Source: CAZXEU01 sp965207385
GTDB lineage: Bacteria > Bacteroidota > Rhodothermia > Rhodothermales > Bin80
Length of the DNA stretch: 64,000 nucleotides
Assembly (NCBI GenBank): GCA_965207385.1
Contig: CBDBLZ010000021.1
Coordinates: 1,054,001 to 1,118,000, forward strand
Reading direction: 5' to 3'
Shown here: in pieces, positions 8,330 to 16,106 of the stretch
Layout: every line of letters begins with the position of its first letter
Numbering within the stretch: the first letter of the stretch is position 1
Notes under the pieces: generated by a model
What the model was told of the DNA's origin: nothing
Seen by the model: the letters and a program-made list of their open reading frames with translations, nothing else
The model's database searches: none
Program-made: the position numbers and the translations under genes

Positions 8330-9529
8330 CTACAGCCCGACCTGCCCCCATACCCAGACCAGAGTCCGAATGCCGAGCCCGGCGCAGAAGAGCACAACTA
8401 GGGCGCCCAGACCCACGTACCATGCCGGCAGCTGAACGGAGCGCTGACCGGCTGTCAGGTACAACACTAGGCCGGCCATGAGGGGAAGCAGGAGGCCGTT
8501 TGCTGCCTGTGCGGCAATTATGATCTGCAAGGGGTCAAGGTCCCAAACCGCGAAGACCAGCCCCGCGACCAGCACGGAAATCCAGATGCCGCGGAACCGC
8601 CATGCATGCCGGCTTCGGCTCCAGCCGAATACCTCACTGATGCCGAGTGCCGCTGCCAGCGGTGCCGTCACGGCCGATGTAATGCCGGCGGCGAACAGGC
8701 CAAGGCCGAAGAGGGTCGTCGCCATCCTGCCGGCCACCGGCTCCAACAGCGAAGCAAGATCCGCTATCGAGCTCATTTCGCTTGCGCCTCCGTGAAGCGT
8801 GGCTCCGGCAAAAAGGATCGCGATCGATATCAGGCCGCCGGCAGGCAGGAAGATGGCCATGCCAACCAGCTCCCTGCGCCAGGCCAGGTGCGGGCTTGTG
8901 TCGTGCCAGTATCCTTTGGCTGCGCTAGCGTGAAGAAACAGGTTGTAGGCTACGACGGTCGTTCCCACGAGTGCGAGCGCAGTAACCAGGCTTCCCTCGG
9001 GCACGGATGGACTGAAAAGTCCGGTAAGCGCTGTGCCCCAGTCCACCGGAGCCAGCAGCATGGCAAAGAGGAACACGATGCTCATGAAGGCCACGAGGCC
9101 GGCGAGCACGCGGGTTACCCAGCGCAGGTCCATAGCCAGGATAATGCCGGCGACTGCCGTGAGGGCGACCACGGATGTGGTTCGGGCACCGGAAGCGCCG
9201 AGGAGCAGCTCCATTCCCGCAGCGGCACCCAGCACGTTGCCTGTTTCAAAGGCCGCCGTGCCGATCCAGAGGCCCAGCACCACCAGCGCAACGGTAACCA
9301 GCCTGAACGCCGGCCTGCGCGCGGCCTCGCGAAGGGCTTCGCCTACTCCCTTTCCCGCCAGTATGCCGCATCCCGCGGTAAAGGACTGGAGGATGAACGT
9401 TGCGCCGACGGCAAAAAGCAGCACCCAGGCAAGGCCGTAGCCGAAGCGGGTGCCGGCTGAGGCGCACGTGAGTACGGTGCCCGGGCCCACGAAGGCGGCA
9501 ACAACGACCGAAGATGTCCCGAGCTTCAA
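8330..9529 (-). CDS. Nramp-family transporter with non-canonical metal site
   Basis: This 399-residue protein has roughly eleven hydrophobic segments and Nramp-like spacing. The first helix reads AAFVGPGTVLTCASAGTRFGYGLAW, aligning with the DPGN helix of classical Mn/Fe transporters, but DPGN is replaced by GPGT (residues 15-18). The helix-6 motif ATVMPHN is replaced by TTVVAYN (190-196). It therefore belongs to the divergent GPGT-type Nramp relatives annotated in Bacteroidota; its substrate is uncertain. The start appears to be TTG at 9529, since no ATG or GTG lies between the korB stop and the first conserved helix. It starts 18 nt after korB and is probably the last gene of the korA-korB operon. 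Confidence 0.8.
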   Translation of the reverse strand: MKLGTSSVVVAAFVGPGTVLTCASAGTRFGYGLAWVLLFAVGATFILQSFTAGCGILAGKGVGEALREAARRPAFRLVTVALVVLGLWIGTAAFETGNVLGAAAGMELLLGASGARTTSVVALTAVAGIILAMDLRWVTRVLAGLVAFMSIVFLFAMLLAPVDWGTALTGLFSPSVPEGSLVTALALVGTTVVAYNLFLHASAAKGYWHDTSPHLAWRRELVGMAIFLPAGGLISIAILFAGATLHGGASEMSSIADLASLLEPVAGRMATTLFGLGLFAAGITSAVTAPLAAALGISEVFGWSRSRHAWRFRGIWISVLVAGLVFAVWDLDPLQIIIAAQAANGLLLPLMAGLVLYLTAGQRSVQLPAWYVGLGALVVLFCAGLGIRTLVWVWGQVGL

Positions 9530-9547
9530 GGCAGCGCTGTACGGACC

Positions 9548-10645
9548 TCAGGCTATTGTCCAGGTGTCACCGGCCCGCAGCAGCTTGTCGAGCTCGCCCT
9601 TGCCCTTCCTGCTTGTAATGTCGTCGATCTGGCTGTGAAGCAATTCCTCGTAAGTCGGTCGCTTTTCGCAGAAAAACACGCCGAAGGGCCGGGGAAGCTC
9701 TGGCTGGGCGAACATTCGACTGGCGATGCTTGCCAGCTCTGTTGAAGTTTCGTCGTACGCAAGGGCGTCATCGGCAGACCAGTTTCCACCCGTCAGGTCA
9801 ATGGACACCGGACGAAATCCGTCGAGCCGTACGGCCTTTCTGCCGCCATCATATATCATGGGCTTGCCGTGCTCCAGAAACACGCACCGCTCGGCCTTGG
9901 TGTCCTTCTCCGTGAACTCGAAAAAGGCGCCGTCATTGTAGATGTTGCAATTCTGGTATATCTCTACCATGGACACGCCCTTGTGCGCGTGAGCGCGCTT
10001 CATGATGAGCGCCAGGTGCCGCGGGTCCCGGTCCATGGTTCGGGCCACGAACGTGGCAGACGCTCCAAGGGCCAGAGAGACGGGATTGAACGGCTGCGCA
10101 AGAGACCCGAAGGGTGTGCTCTTGGTCACCTTGCCCATTTCCGAGGTGGGGCTGAACTGCCCCTTGGTCAATCCATAGATCTGGTTGTTGAAAAGCAGAA
10201 TCTGAACGTCAAGGTTGCGGCGCAGGATGTGAATGAGATGGTTGCCACCAATGGAAAGTGCGTCGCCGTCACCGGTTACGATCCACACGTCGAGATCCGG
10301 TCGTGCAGCCTTGAGACCCGTCGCAATGGCGGGAGCCCGGCCATGGATCGTGTGCATGCCGTAGGTATTCATGTAGTAGGGAAACCGGCTTGAGCAGCCT
10401 ATACCGCTGACGAATACCAGTTTTTCACGGGCAATGCCGAGCTCGGGCATCAGACGCTGGATGGTTGCAAGTATGGCATAGTCGCCGCAGCCAGGACACC
10501 AGCGCACGTCCTGATCGCTCGCGAAATCCTTCCGTCGGAGCCGCGGCGTACCGCCATTGGAAGGCGGAGCCTTCGGGCGCAACGGCATTCTGGCGCGCTT
10601 GGCCCCGAAACCGGGAGGCAGGCTAGGCTTGTTCTTTTCCGGCAT
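9548..10645 (-). CDS. korB: 2-oxoacid:ferredoxin oxidoreductase, beta subunit (KorB-like)
   Basis: The thiamine-diphosphate subunit of 2-oxoglutarate (or related 2-oxoacid) ferredoxin oxidoreductase, which makes acyl-CoA and reduced ferredoxin. Seen motifs are RWCPGCGDYAIL near the N-terminus (the Cys pair of the [4Fe-4S] cluster), SGIGCSSRFPYYMNTYGMHTIHGRAPAIATG, and the ThDP/Mg motif VTGDGDALSIGGNHLIH followed by FNNQIYGLTKGQFSPTS. At 365 residues it is longer than many beta subunits because of a basic N-terminal extension of about 40 residues. The ATG at 10645 is used rather than the GTG one codon earlier. It follows korA by about 14 nt. Preference for 2-oxoglutarate over pyruvate is inferred from overall resemblance only. 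Confidence 0.92.
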   Translation of the reverse strand: MPEKNKPSLPPGFGAKRARMPLRPKAPPSNGGTPRLRRKDFASDQDVRWCPGCGDYAILATIQRLMPELGIAREKLVFVSGIGCSSRFPYYMNTYGMHTIHGRAPAIATGLKAARPDLDVWIVTGDGDALSIGGNHLIHILRRNLDVQILLFNNQIYGLTKGQFSPTSEMGKVTKSTPFGSLAQPFNPVSLALGASATFVARTMDRDPRHLALIMKRAHAHKGVSMVEIYQNCNIYNDGAFFEFTEKDTKAERCVFLEHGKPMIYDGGRKAVRLDGFRPVSIDLTGGNWSADDALAYDETSTELASIASRMFAQPELPRPFGVFFCEKRPTYEELLHSQIDDITSRKGKGELDKLLRAGDTWTIA

Positions 10646-10659
10646 CACTACTGTCTGGA

Positions 10660-12555
10660 CTAGGCCTGTTCAAATAGCGCCATGATGGCGTCCTCGACTT
10701 CCCTGGCCTTGAAGGGTTGGCCCCGTACCTTGCAAAGCGGTACAAAGGGGAGAAGGAAGCGGTCGCGGAGCATGCGGATGAGCTGCCCCTTGTTCAGTTC
10801 GGGTACCAGGATGCGGTCGTACCTGCCGACAATGGCCCCCAGGTCAGGAGGCAGCGGATGAACAAAGCGCAAATGGACGCTAGCCGCCCGTATCCCGCGG
10901 ACGCGGACGCGGCTGACCGCCTCCTCGATTGCCCCTCGCGTGGACCCCCAGCCAATGACAAGTGCCGATCCGTCAGGATCTCCGTGTACTGCCGTGGGAG
11001 AAATCATCTGCGAGACACGCTCCACCTTTTCCGCACGCAAATCCGTCATGCGCTGATGATTTTCCGGATCGTAGGATACGTTGCCCGTCTCGTCTTCCTT
11101 TTCCAAACCACCGATTCGGTGCTCCAGACCTGCCGTTCCCGGCTTCGCCCACGGTCTGGCAAGCGTCAGGGCGTCGCGCACGTACGGCAGGAAGCTTGAC
11201 TTGGAGCTGGTTTTGGCGTTTGGCTGCGTAGCAAAACTCACATTGAACGGAGCCAGCGCGTCAGGATCTGGAATGAGCCACGGCGCAGATCCATTGATCA
11301 CGTACCCGTCCGCCAGAAGAATCACCGGGGTCATGTAACGGATGGCCACACGACTGGCTTCGTACGCAGTCACGAAGCAGTCCTCCGGCGTCGAAGCCGC
11401 TAGTATGGGAAGGGGTGCCTCCCCGTTTCGGCCATACATCGCTTGCAGCAGATCACTCTGCTCGGTCTTGGTCGGAAGGCCGGTAGAAGGACCGCCGCGC
11501 TGCACACCGATGATAACCATGGGCAATTCCGCTATCACGGCAAGGCCGATAGCCTCTTGCTTCAGGGCCAGCCCCGGACCGCTGGTAGCACATACCCCCA
11601 GAGCGCCTCCGAAACTTGCGCCGATGGTTGCACCCATGGCAGCAATCTCGTCCTCCGCCTGGAAGGTCATGACGCCAAAATTCTTGTACCGGCTGAGTTC
11701 GTGGAGCAGCTCGGATGCTGGCGTAATGGGATAGCTGCTGTAAAACAGGTCGAGCCCGCTCTTCTCGCTGGCGGCGACAAGACCCAGCGTCAGCGCCTGG
11801 GCGCCGCGAATAGCGCGATAGAGGCCGGGCTCAAGCTTGGCGGGTTCGACCTCGTACTGCACGACAAAGTCTTCCGTGGTCTCGCCAAAGTGGAATCCCT
11901 TCTTGAGCGCATGAATGTTGGCGTCCCTTATTGCCGGGTTCTTAGCAAACTTGCCAGAGAGCCAGTCGATGGCAGGTTGCATCGGCCGGGAATACAGCCA
12001 CAAGGCAAGACCGAGCGCAAACATGTTCTTGCTTCGGTCAACCGACTTCTTGTCCAGCCCGCGGTCCTTCAGGGCCTCCTGTGTCATCCGGGACAACTCT
12101 ACCTCGAACACCTGGTATTCCTTCCAGGCTTCTGTATCGTCCAGCGGATTGATTCCGTCGTAGCCCGCCAGCTTCAGGTTGTGCCTCGTGAAGGCATTCA
12201 CATTCACCATGATGGCTCCGCCGCGACGGACCCGGTGCAGATTCACCTTGAGCGCCGCAGGGTTCATTGCCACGAGCAGATCCACCTCGTCGCCCGGCGT
12301 GTGGATATTGACGGATCCGAAGTGAAGCTGGAAGCCGCTGACGCCGTAGGTAGTACCGGCGGGTGCCCGAATCTCCGCCGGGAAATCAGGCAATGTAGCC
12401 AGGTCATTCTGTGCCAGAGCTGTCGCGAGAGTAAACTGCGAGCCGGTCAGTTGCATGCCGTCGCCGGAATCGCCCGCGAAGAGAATGGTAGCCTCTTCCA
12501 GGGTGCGAACCTTTTTCTCCGTAACAGTCCTGCCTTGACCCCTTTCCTGGTTCAT
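10660..12555 (-). CDS. korA: 2-oxoacid:ferredoxin oxidoreductase, alpha subunit with fused gamma domain (KorA-like)
   Basis: This 631-residue protein combines an N-terminal gamma domain (EATILFAGDSGDGMQLTGSQ, FPAEIRAPAGTTYGVSGFQL, about residues 20-200) with the alpha domains of 2-oxoacid:ferredoxin oxidoreductases (ITPASELLHEL, FQAEDEIAAMGATIGASFGG, GVCATSGPGLALKQEAIGLAV, GVQRGGPSTGLPTKTEQSDLLQAMYGRNGE). The fused gamma-alpha architecture is the standard two-gene KOR type. I chose the ATG at 12555 because the in-frame extension upstream has no homology-like content. With korB it would feed or replace the TCA-cycle 2-oxoglutarate step using ferredoxin. It is divergent from apaG across 142 nt, which must hold both promoters. 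Confidence 0.93.
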   Translation of the reverse strand: MNQERGQGRTVTEKKVRTLEEATILFAGDSGDGMQLTGSQFTLATALAQNDLATLPDFPAEIRAPAGTTYGVSGFQLHFGSVNIHTPGDEVDLLVAMNPAALKVNLHRVRRGGAIMVNVNAFTRHNLKLAGYDGINPLDDTEAWKEYQVFEVELSRMTQEALKDRGLDKKSVDRSKNMFALGLALWLYSRPMQPAIDWLSGKFAKNPAIRDANIHALKKGFHFGETTEDFVVQYEVEPAKLEPGLYRAIRGAQALTLGLVAASEKSGLDLFYSSYPITPASELLHELSRYKNFGVMTFQAEDEIAAMGATIGASFGGALGVCATSGPGLALKQEAIGLAVIAELPMVIIGVQRGGPSTGLPTKTEQSDLLQAMYGRNGEAPLPILAASTPEDCFVTAYEASRVAIRYMTPVILLADGYVINGSAPWLIPDPDALAPFNVSFATQPNAKTSSKSSFLPYVRDALTLARPWAKPGTAGLEHRIGGLEKEDETGNVSYDPENHQRMTDLRAEKVERVSQMISPTAVHGDPDGSALVIGWGSTRGAIEEAVSRVRVRGIRAASVHLRFVHPLPPDLGAIVGRYDRILVPELNKGQLIRMLRDRFLLPFVPLCKVRGQPFKAREVEDAIMALFEQA

Positions 12556-12667
12556 GGCTATTGCACTGCGATTCGAAACAGCCTCAACCTCTACATAACC
12601 TGATTGCCAAAGAATGGTTGCAGCGAGCACTCGGGGCACCCGCACGCTAAGCGATTCGGGCAGTGCT

Positions 12668-12674
12668 TATCTTG
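12668..12674 (+). promoter_or_regulatory. Candidate Bacteroidota-type -7 element before apaG
   Basis: TATCTTG occurs 24 nt upstream of the apaG ATG. It resembles the TAnnTTTG -7 element of the Bacteroidota housekeeping sigma factor, and the same heptamer occurs at a similar distance before ndk. I could not pair it with a convincing -33 TTG box, so this is a weak call. Confidence 0.3.
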
Positions 12675-12697
12675 TGACGACTGTGGGTCAAAAGCCA

Positions 12698-13081
12698 ATG
12701 GTACCGTACGTAGCCACAACGGAGAAGATCACGGTCACCGTGCGTCCGGTATACCTGGACAGTGAGTCAAGTTTCTTCGAAAGGCGGTTTGTGTTCGGTT
12801 ACTTTGTCAGGATACGTAACGAAGGCTCGGCTCCGGTTCGGTTACTGCGCCGCCACTGGCGCATCCGCGACGGGTCGGGGCAGCTTGAGGAAGTGGACGG
12901 TGCAGGCGTCATTGGCAAGCAGCCGCTCATTGAGCCGGGCAATGAGCATGTATACAGCAGTTACAGCGTTTTGAAGACGTTCTCGGGTTCGATGGAGGGC
13001 TACTATACCATGGAGCGCACCGGAGGCAAGCGCTTCAGGGTTACCATACCCCGGTTCGATCTCCGGGCCATGGCCAATTAG
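12698..13081 (+). CDS. apaG: ApaG-family protein
   Basis: This 127-residue protein is a single ApaG/DUF525 domain with an immunoglobulin-like fold. Recognisable stretches are ITVTVRPVYLDSES, FGYFVRIRNEGSAPVRLLRRHWRI (family consensus YRIRIENHG...LLSRHW), VIGKQPLIEPGNEHVYSSYSVL and GSMEGYYTMERTGGKRFRVTIPRFDL. ApaG is linked to Mg/Co homeostasis in enterobacteria, and its domain occurs in eukaryotic F-box proteins; its molecular function in this lineage is unsettled. The start at 12698 gives the normal family length (about 125). Confidence 0.9.
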   Translation: MVPYVATTEKITVTVRPVYLDSESSFFERRFVFGYFVRIRNEGSAPVRLLRRHWRIRDGSGQLEEVDGAGVIGKQPLIEPGNEHVYSSYSVLKTFSGSMEGYYTMERTGGKRFRVTIPRFDLRAMAN

Positions 13082-13249
13082 CCGCTCGCAACTGTTTCAG
13101 GTGGCTTGCCCCGCTACAGATTCCCGCTCCCGGCGGCAGGCCGGCCGGGAGCGACTGGCGCAATGCCGACAATACCGAAGCGACATGGAAAGTTGCGCGC
13201 ACTTGGTATCCTGGGCTCTCTCGGAACCGGTAATCGACGAAATGCTGCC

Positions 13250-14779
13250 ATGCGACTCAGGTGTTCTGTGGCCTGCATTGCGCTGATGTCCGTGATGCTG
13301 ACGAGCCACGCGGCATCGGCCCAGGAAGCCACATTCCAGGAGCTCTTCCGGCCCCAGTACCACTTTTCGCCTGCCATCCACTGGATGAATGATCCCAACG
13401 GGATGGTGTACTTCGACGGAGAGTACCATCTCTTCTACCAGCACAATCCCGAAGGAATCCAGTGGGGCCACATGAGTTGGGGCCACGCTGTATCTGAAGA
13501 TCTCGTCCACTGGACTCACCTGCCGGTCGGCATTCCGGAAACAGACAGCACGATGGCATTCTCCGGAAGCGCCGTCGTGGACTGGGACAACACGTCGGGC
13601 TTTGGCACAGGAGAGGATCCGCCGCTGGTGGCCATCTATACGGCACACTACACGAAAGAGCGCAAACAGGCGCAGTACGTTGCCTACAGCAATGACCGGG
13701 GACGGACCTGGTTGCCCTATGAAGGCAACCCCGTGCTGGATGTCGGCATGGCTGACTTCAGGGACCCGAAGGTGTTCTGGTACGAGCCGGCAGGCAAATG
13801 GATAATGGTCGTAGCGCTGTCGCTCGAGAGGAAGCTGCACTTTTACCGGTCCGACGACCTCAAGAGCTGGCAATTGCTAAGCTCGTTCGGACCGGCCGGC
13901 AGCGCAGACGGCATCTGGGAGTGCCCTGATCTCTTTGAACTGAATGTGGAAAACGAGCCAGGCGCAACGCGCTGGGTGCTTGAAATTGATCAGGGTAGCG
14001 AAGCGGTGGCAGGCGGATCCGGTGGACAGTACTTCGTGGGCAACTTCGACGGCAGCACCTTTACGGCGGAGCACACGGACACGCGCTGGGTCGATTATGG
14101 CAAGGACTTCTACGCCGCTGTGTCCTGGGCCGATGTGCCCAAAGAGGACGGTCGTACCATCTGGCTTGGATGGCTCAACAACTGGCTGTATGCCAACATC
14201 ATTCCTACCCATCCCTGGAGAAGTGCCCAGAGCATTCCCCGTTCCCTGTCGTTGCGGCGCATTGACGGTGACTTGCGGATGGTCCAGCGACCGGTGGAAG
14301 AATTGCAAGGGCTGCGGCAGCATCACCGGCGCATGGAAGCGCGGATCCTGGACGGTGAATTGGACCTGGGACCGGAGTATGCCGGCAAGGCGATGGAAAT
14401 CGTGGTTGAGCTGGACGTCGCTGGCGGCGAAGAAGTCGGCATGCGCGTGCATACTTCCGCCGACGAGGCTACCACGATAGGGTTCGACGCAAGGCGCGGG
14501 GAGGTATTCGTCGACCGCCGAGGCTCAGGTAATGTTGGATTTCATCCTGCTTTCGCGGGCAGGCACAGTGCGCCGGCGAGTGCAGAGCGTGGCAGGGTGC
14601 GCCTGCACGTTTTCGTGGACTGGTCCTCGGTCGAAGTCTTTGCCCAAGATGGAGCGGTCGTGCTCACGGATCAGGTTTTTCCGAGCGCGGACAGCGACGG
14701 CTTCGTTCTCTACGCTAAAGGCGGTACGGCCAGACTCGTTTCGCTGGACGTGTGGACGCTCTCCTCGATCTGGAAATAA
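13250..14779 (+). CDS. Glycoside hydrolase family 32 (levanase/invertase type), secreted
   Basis: This 509-residue protein has a signal peptide (RCSVACIALMSVMLTSHAASA) and then a GH32 five-bladed propeller. All three catalytic motifs are present: WMNDPNG with the nucleophile D48, FRDP at 170-173 (transition-state stabiliser D172), and WECPD with the acid/base E224. The C-terminal 150 residues form the beta-sandwich that accompanies the family (FVDWSSVEVFAQDGAVVLTDQVFP). GH32 enzymes hydrolyse fructans, sucrose or levan; substrate choice cannot be read from this sequence. No SusC/SusD or sugar kinase is adjacent, so it is not in a classic PUL. The ATG at 13250 is the last one before the signal peptide. 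Confidence 0.95.
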   Translation: MRLRCSVACIALMSVMLTSHAASAQEATFQELFRPQYHFSPAIHWMNDPNGMVYFDGEYHLFYQHNPEGIQWGHMSWGHAVSEDLVHWTHLPVGIPETDSTMAFSGSAVVDWDNTSGFGTGEDPPLVAIYTAHYTKERKQAQYVAYSNDRGRTWLPYEGNPVLDVGMADFRDPKVFWYEPAGKWIMVVALSLERKLHFYRSDDLKSWQLLSSFGPAGSADGIWECPDLFELNVENEPGATRWVLEIDQGSEAVAGGSGGQYFVGNFDGSTFTAEHTDTRWVDYGKDFYAAVSWADVPKEDGRTIWLGWLNNWLYANIIPTHPWRSAQSIPRSLSLRRIDGDLRMVQRPVEELQGLRQHHRRMEARILDGELDLGPEYAGKAMEIVVELDVAGGEEVGMRVHTSADEATTIGFDARRGEVFVDRRGSGNVGFHPAFAGRHSAPASAERGRVRLHVFVDWSSVEVFAQDGAVVLTDQVFPSADSDGFVLYAKGGTARLVSLDVWTLSSIWK

Positions 14780-14890
14780 TTCCCGGCCGGCGCCCAAGAT
14801 GGGGCAGGGACCAACTGCCGGGCCAGCCCGGCCCGTCGGGTAAGCGGTAACGAAGCTGTATGCGCGACCCGTTGCGGATCCGCGGTGCGC

Positions 14891-16048
14891 CTATCGGTGC
14901 TGTTCCTGGTAATGGGTCTCCAGCCAGTCCTCCCCGTAATCATTGCCGGGATCGCGCACGATGCTGTGTACATGATTGGCAGCCCCTTGCCTGCCGCCCA
15001 CTGCCCGTTCCCGGACGTACTCGATGAGAATGGAAGGCCCGTGGACGCGGTAATAGTAGCGCCCCGTAACGTCATGCGTGGGACCAATCCACGCAAACCA
15101 GAGATTGTCCAGGCCATCACTTTCAATCTTGGCCAACTGGCCTTCCGCAGCGTCGTGATCGGCATTGCGCACGTACTCCTCGATGAGATGCCAGAGGAGT
15201 GTCCGCTGGGCCGGTGAAAGCGCGCTCGCCGCTATGCCCTGAAATGAAGAGAGCGAAGCTTTGCGGCCGGGACCCTCCAGTATGTCCCGGGGAACGTCCT
15301 GCGCAATTACGGCGAGCCTGCGCTGATCGGCATTCAGGGCCTGCTGCAACTCAAATCCGCGCTCCACTTCGTGCGAGAGGATTCGCCAGCCGGCATAGGG
15401 CCCGCTTTCGATTTCATACGGCTCGGCTCCCAGAAACATGGGAGTGAAGGCCACGCGGTTGTCCGCAACGGTAAACGTGGCCGCGAGATGATGCCCGTTG
15501 ATAAGCCATCCCCAAGGTGCGTCAGTCGCGGGATCGCCGAAAACGGATACCCAATAGTTCTCCGATGTCCAGCTTTCTACCAGCGTGCGGAAGCGACTGC
15601 TGCCGGCGCCAACGCGCGGGCTGGCTTCGGCGTGAAGCACGTCATCGAGCCACATGATGCCGGACACCTTCAGGTATCCCTGGCTGCTCGTGGATGCCCG
15701 GATCAGATCATGGAGCCTTCTTCGCTGGTCGCTGGTCAGATCGCCGGTACGGACACCTCCACGCTCAAACATGGAAGCTGGCAGATTACTCCATCGCGTG
15801 CGCTCTGCCGCATCTGCCAATTCGTACGTGGCCGCTTGCCGCTGTTCCACCGACAGGGCCTCCAGGAATCGGACGGCGCTTGCGCGCATCTGGCTTGCGC
15901 TGGAATGTGAATCCGTCGCGCCCGCTTCCTGAATTGGCGTGTCAGGCGACAGGACGGCCAGACGCTCGGCCGAAGGCCTTGCGAATTCGCCGCAGCCGGC
16001 AAGGCCGGCGGACAACAGCAACGCGAAAACAGTGAATGTTCGAAGCAT
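14891..16048 (-). CDS. DUF3500 domain lipoprotein
   Basis: This 385-residue protein starts with a lipoprotein signal (FTVFALLLSAGLAGC, Cys about 19). One DUF3500 domain covers most of the rest, with the repeated LSVEQRQAATYEL / WSNLPASMFERGGVRTGDLTSDQRRRLHDLI pattern, FGDPATDAPWGWLINGHHLAATFTV and the C-terminal WFAWIGPTHDVTGRYYYRVHGPSILIEY. The conserved His pair (GHHL) and the terminal HVHSIVRDPGNDYGEDWL are family features. DUF3500 has no established function and often lies near catabolic genes. It is convergent with the GH32 gene and follows the T9SS-sorted sulfotransferase gene on the same strand (59 nt gap). Confidence 0.83.
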   Translation of the reverse strand: MLRTFTVFALLLSAGLAGCGEFARPSAERLAVLSPDTPIQEAGATDSHSSASQMRASAVRFLEALSVEQRQAATYELADAAERTRWSNLPASMFERGGVRTGDLTSDQRRRLHDLIRASTSSQGYLKVSGIMWLDDVLHAEASPRVGAGSSRFRTLVESWTSENYWVSVFGDPATDAPWGWLINGHHLAATFTVADNRVAFTPMFLGAEPYEIESGPYAGWRILSHEVERGFELQQALNADQRRLAVIAQDVPRDILEGPGRKASLSSFQGIAASALSPAQRTLLWHLIEEYVRNADHDAAEGQLAKIESDGLDNLWFAWIGPTHDVTGRYYYRVHGPSILIEYVRERAVGGRQGAANHVHSIVRDPGNDYGEDWLETHYQEQHR

Positions 16049-16106
16049 GGGACCGGGTGAATGAAGTTGGCTGTGAATCGTGGGGCCCGGGCATAGCGCC
16101 ATCGCT

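Noticed and set aside
11443..12603. 386-codon plus-strand frame
   Set aside because: Antisense to korA, which has complete family motifs; its own composition shows no protein family.
14780..14890. GGGCC/GGCCC hairpin as a terminator between the GH32 and DUF3500 genes
   Set aside because: The stem is only 5 bp and no T-tract follows on either strand.
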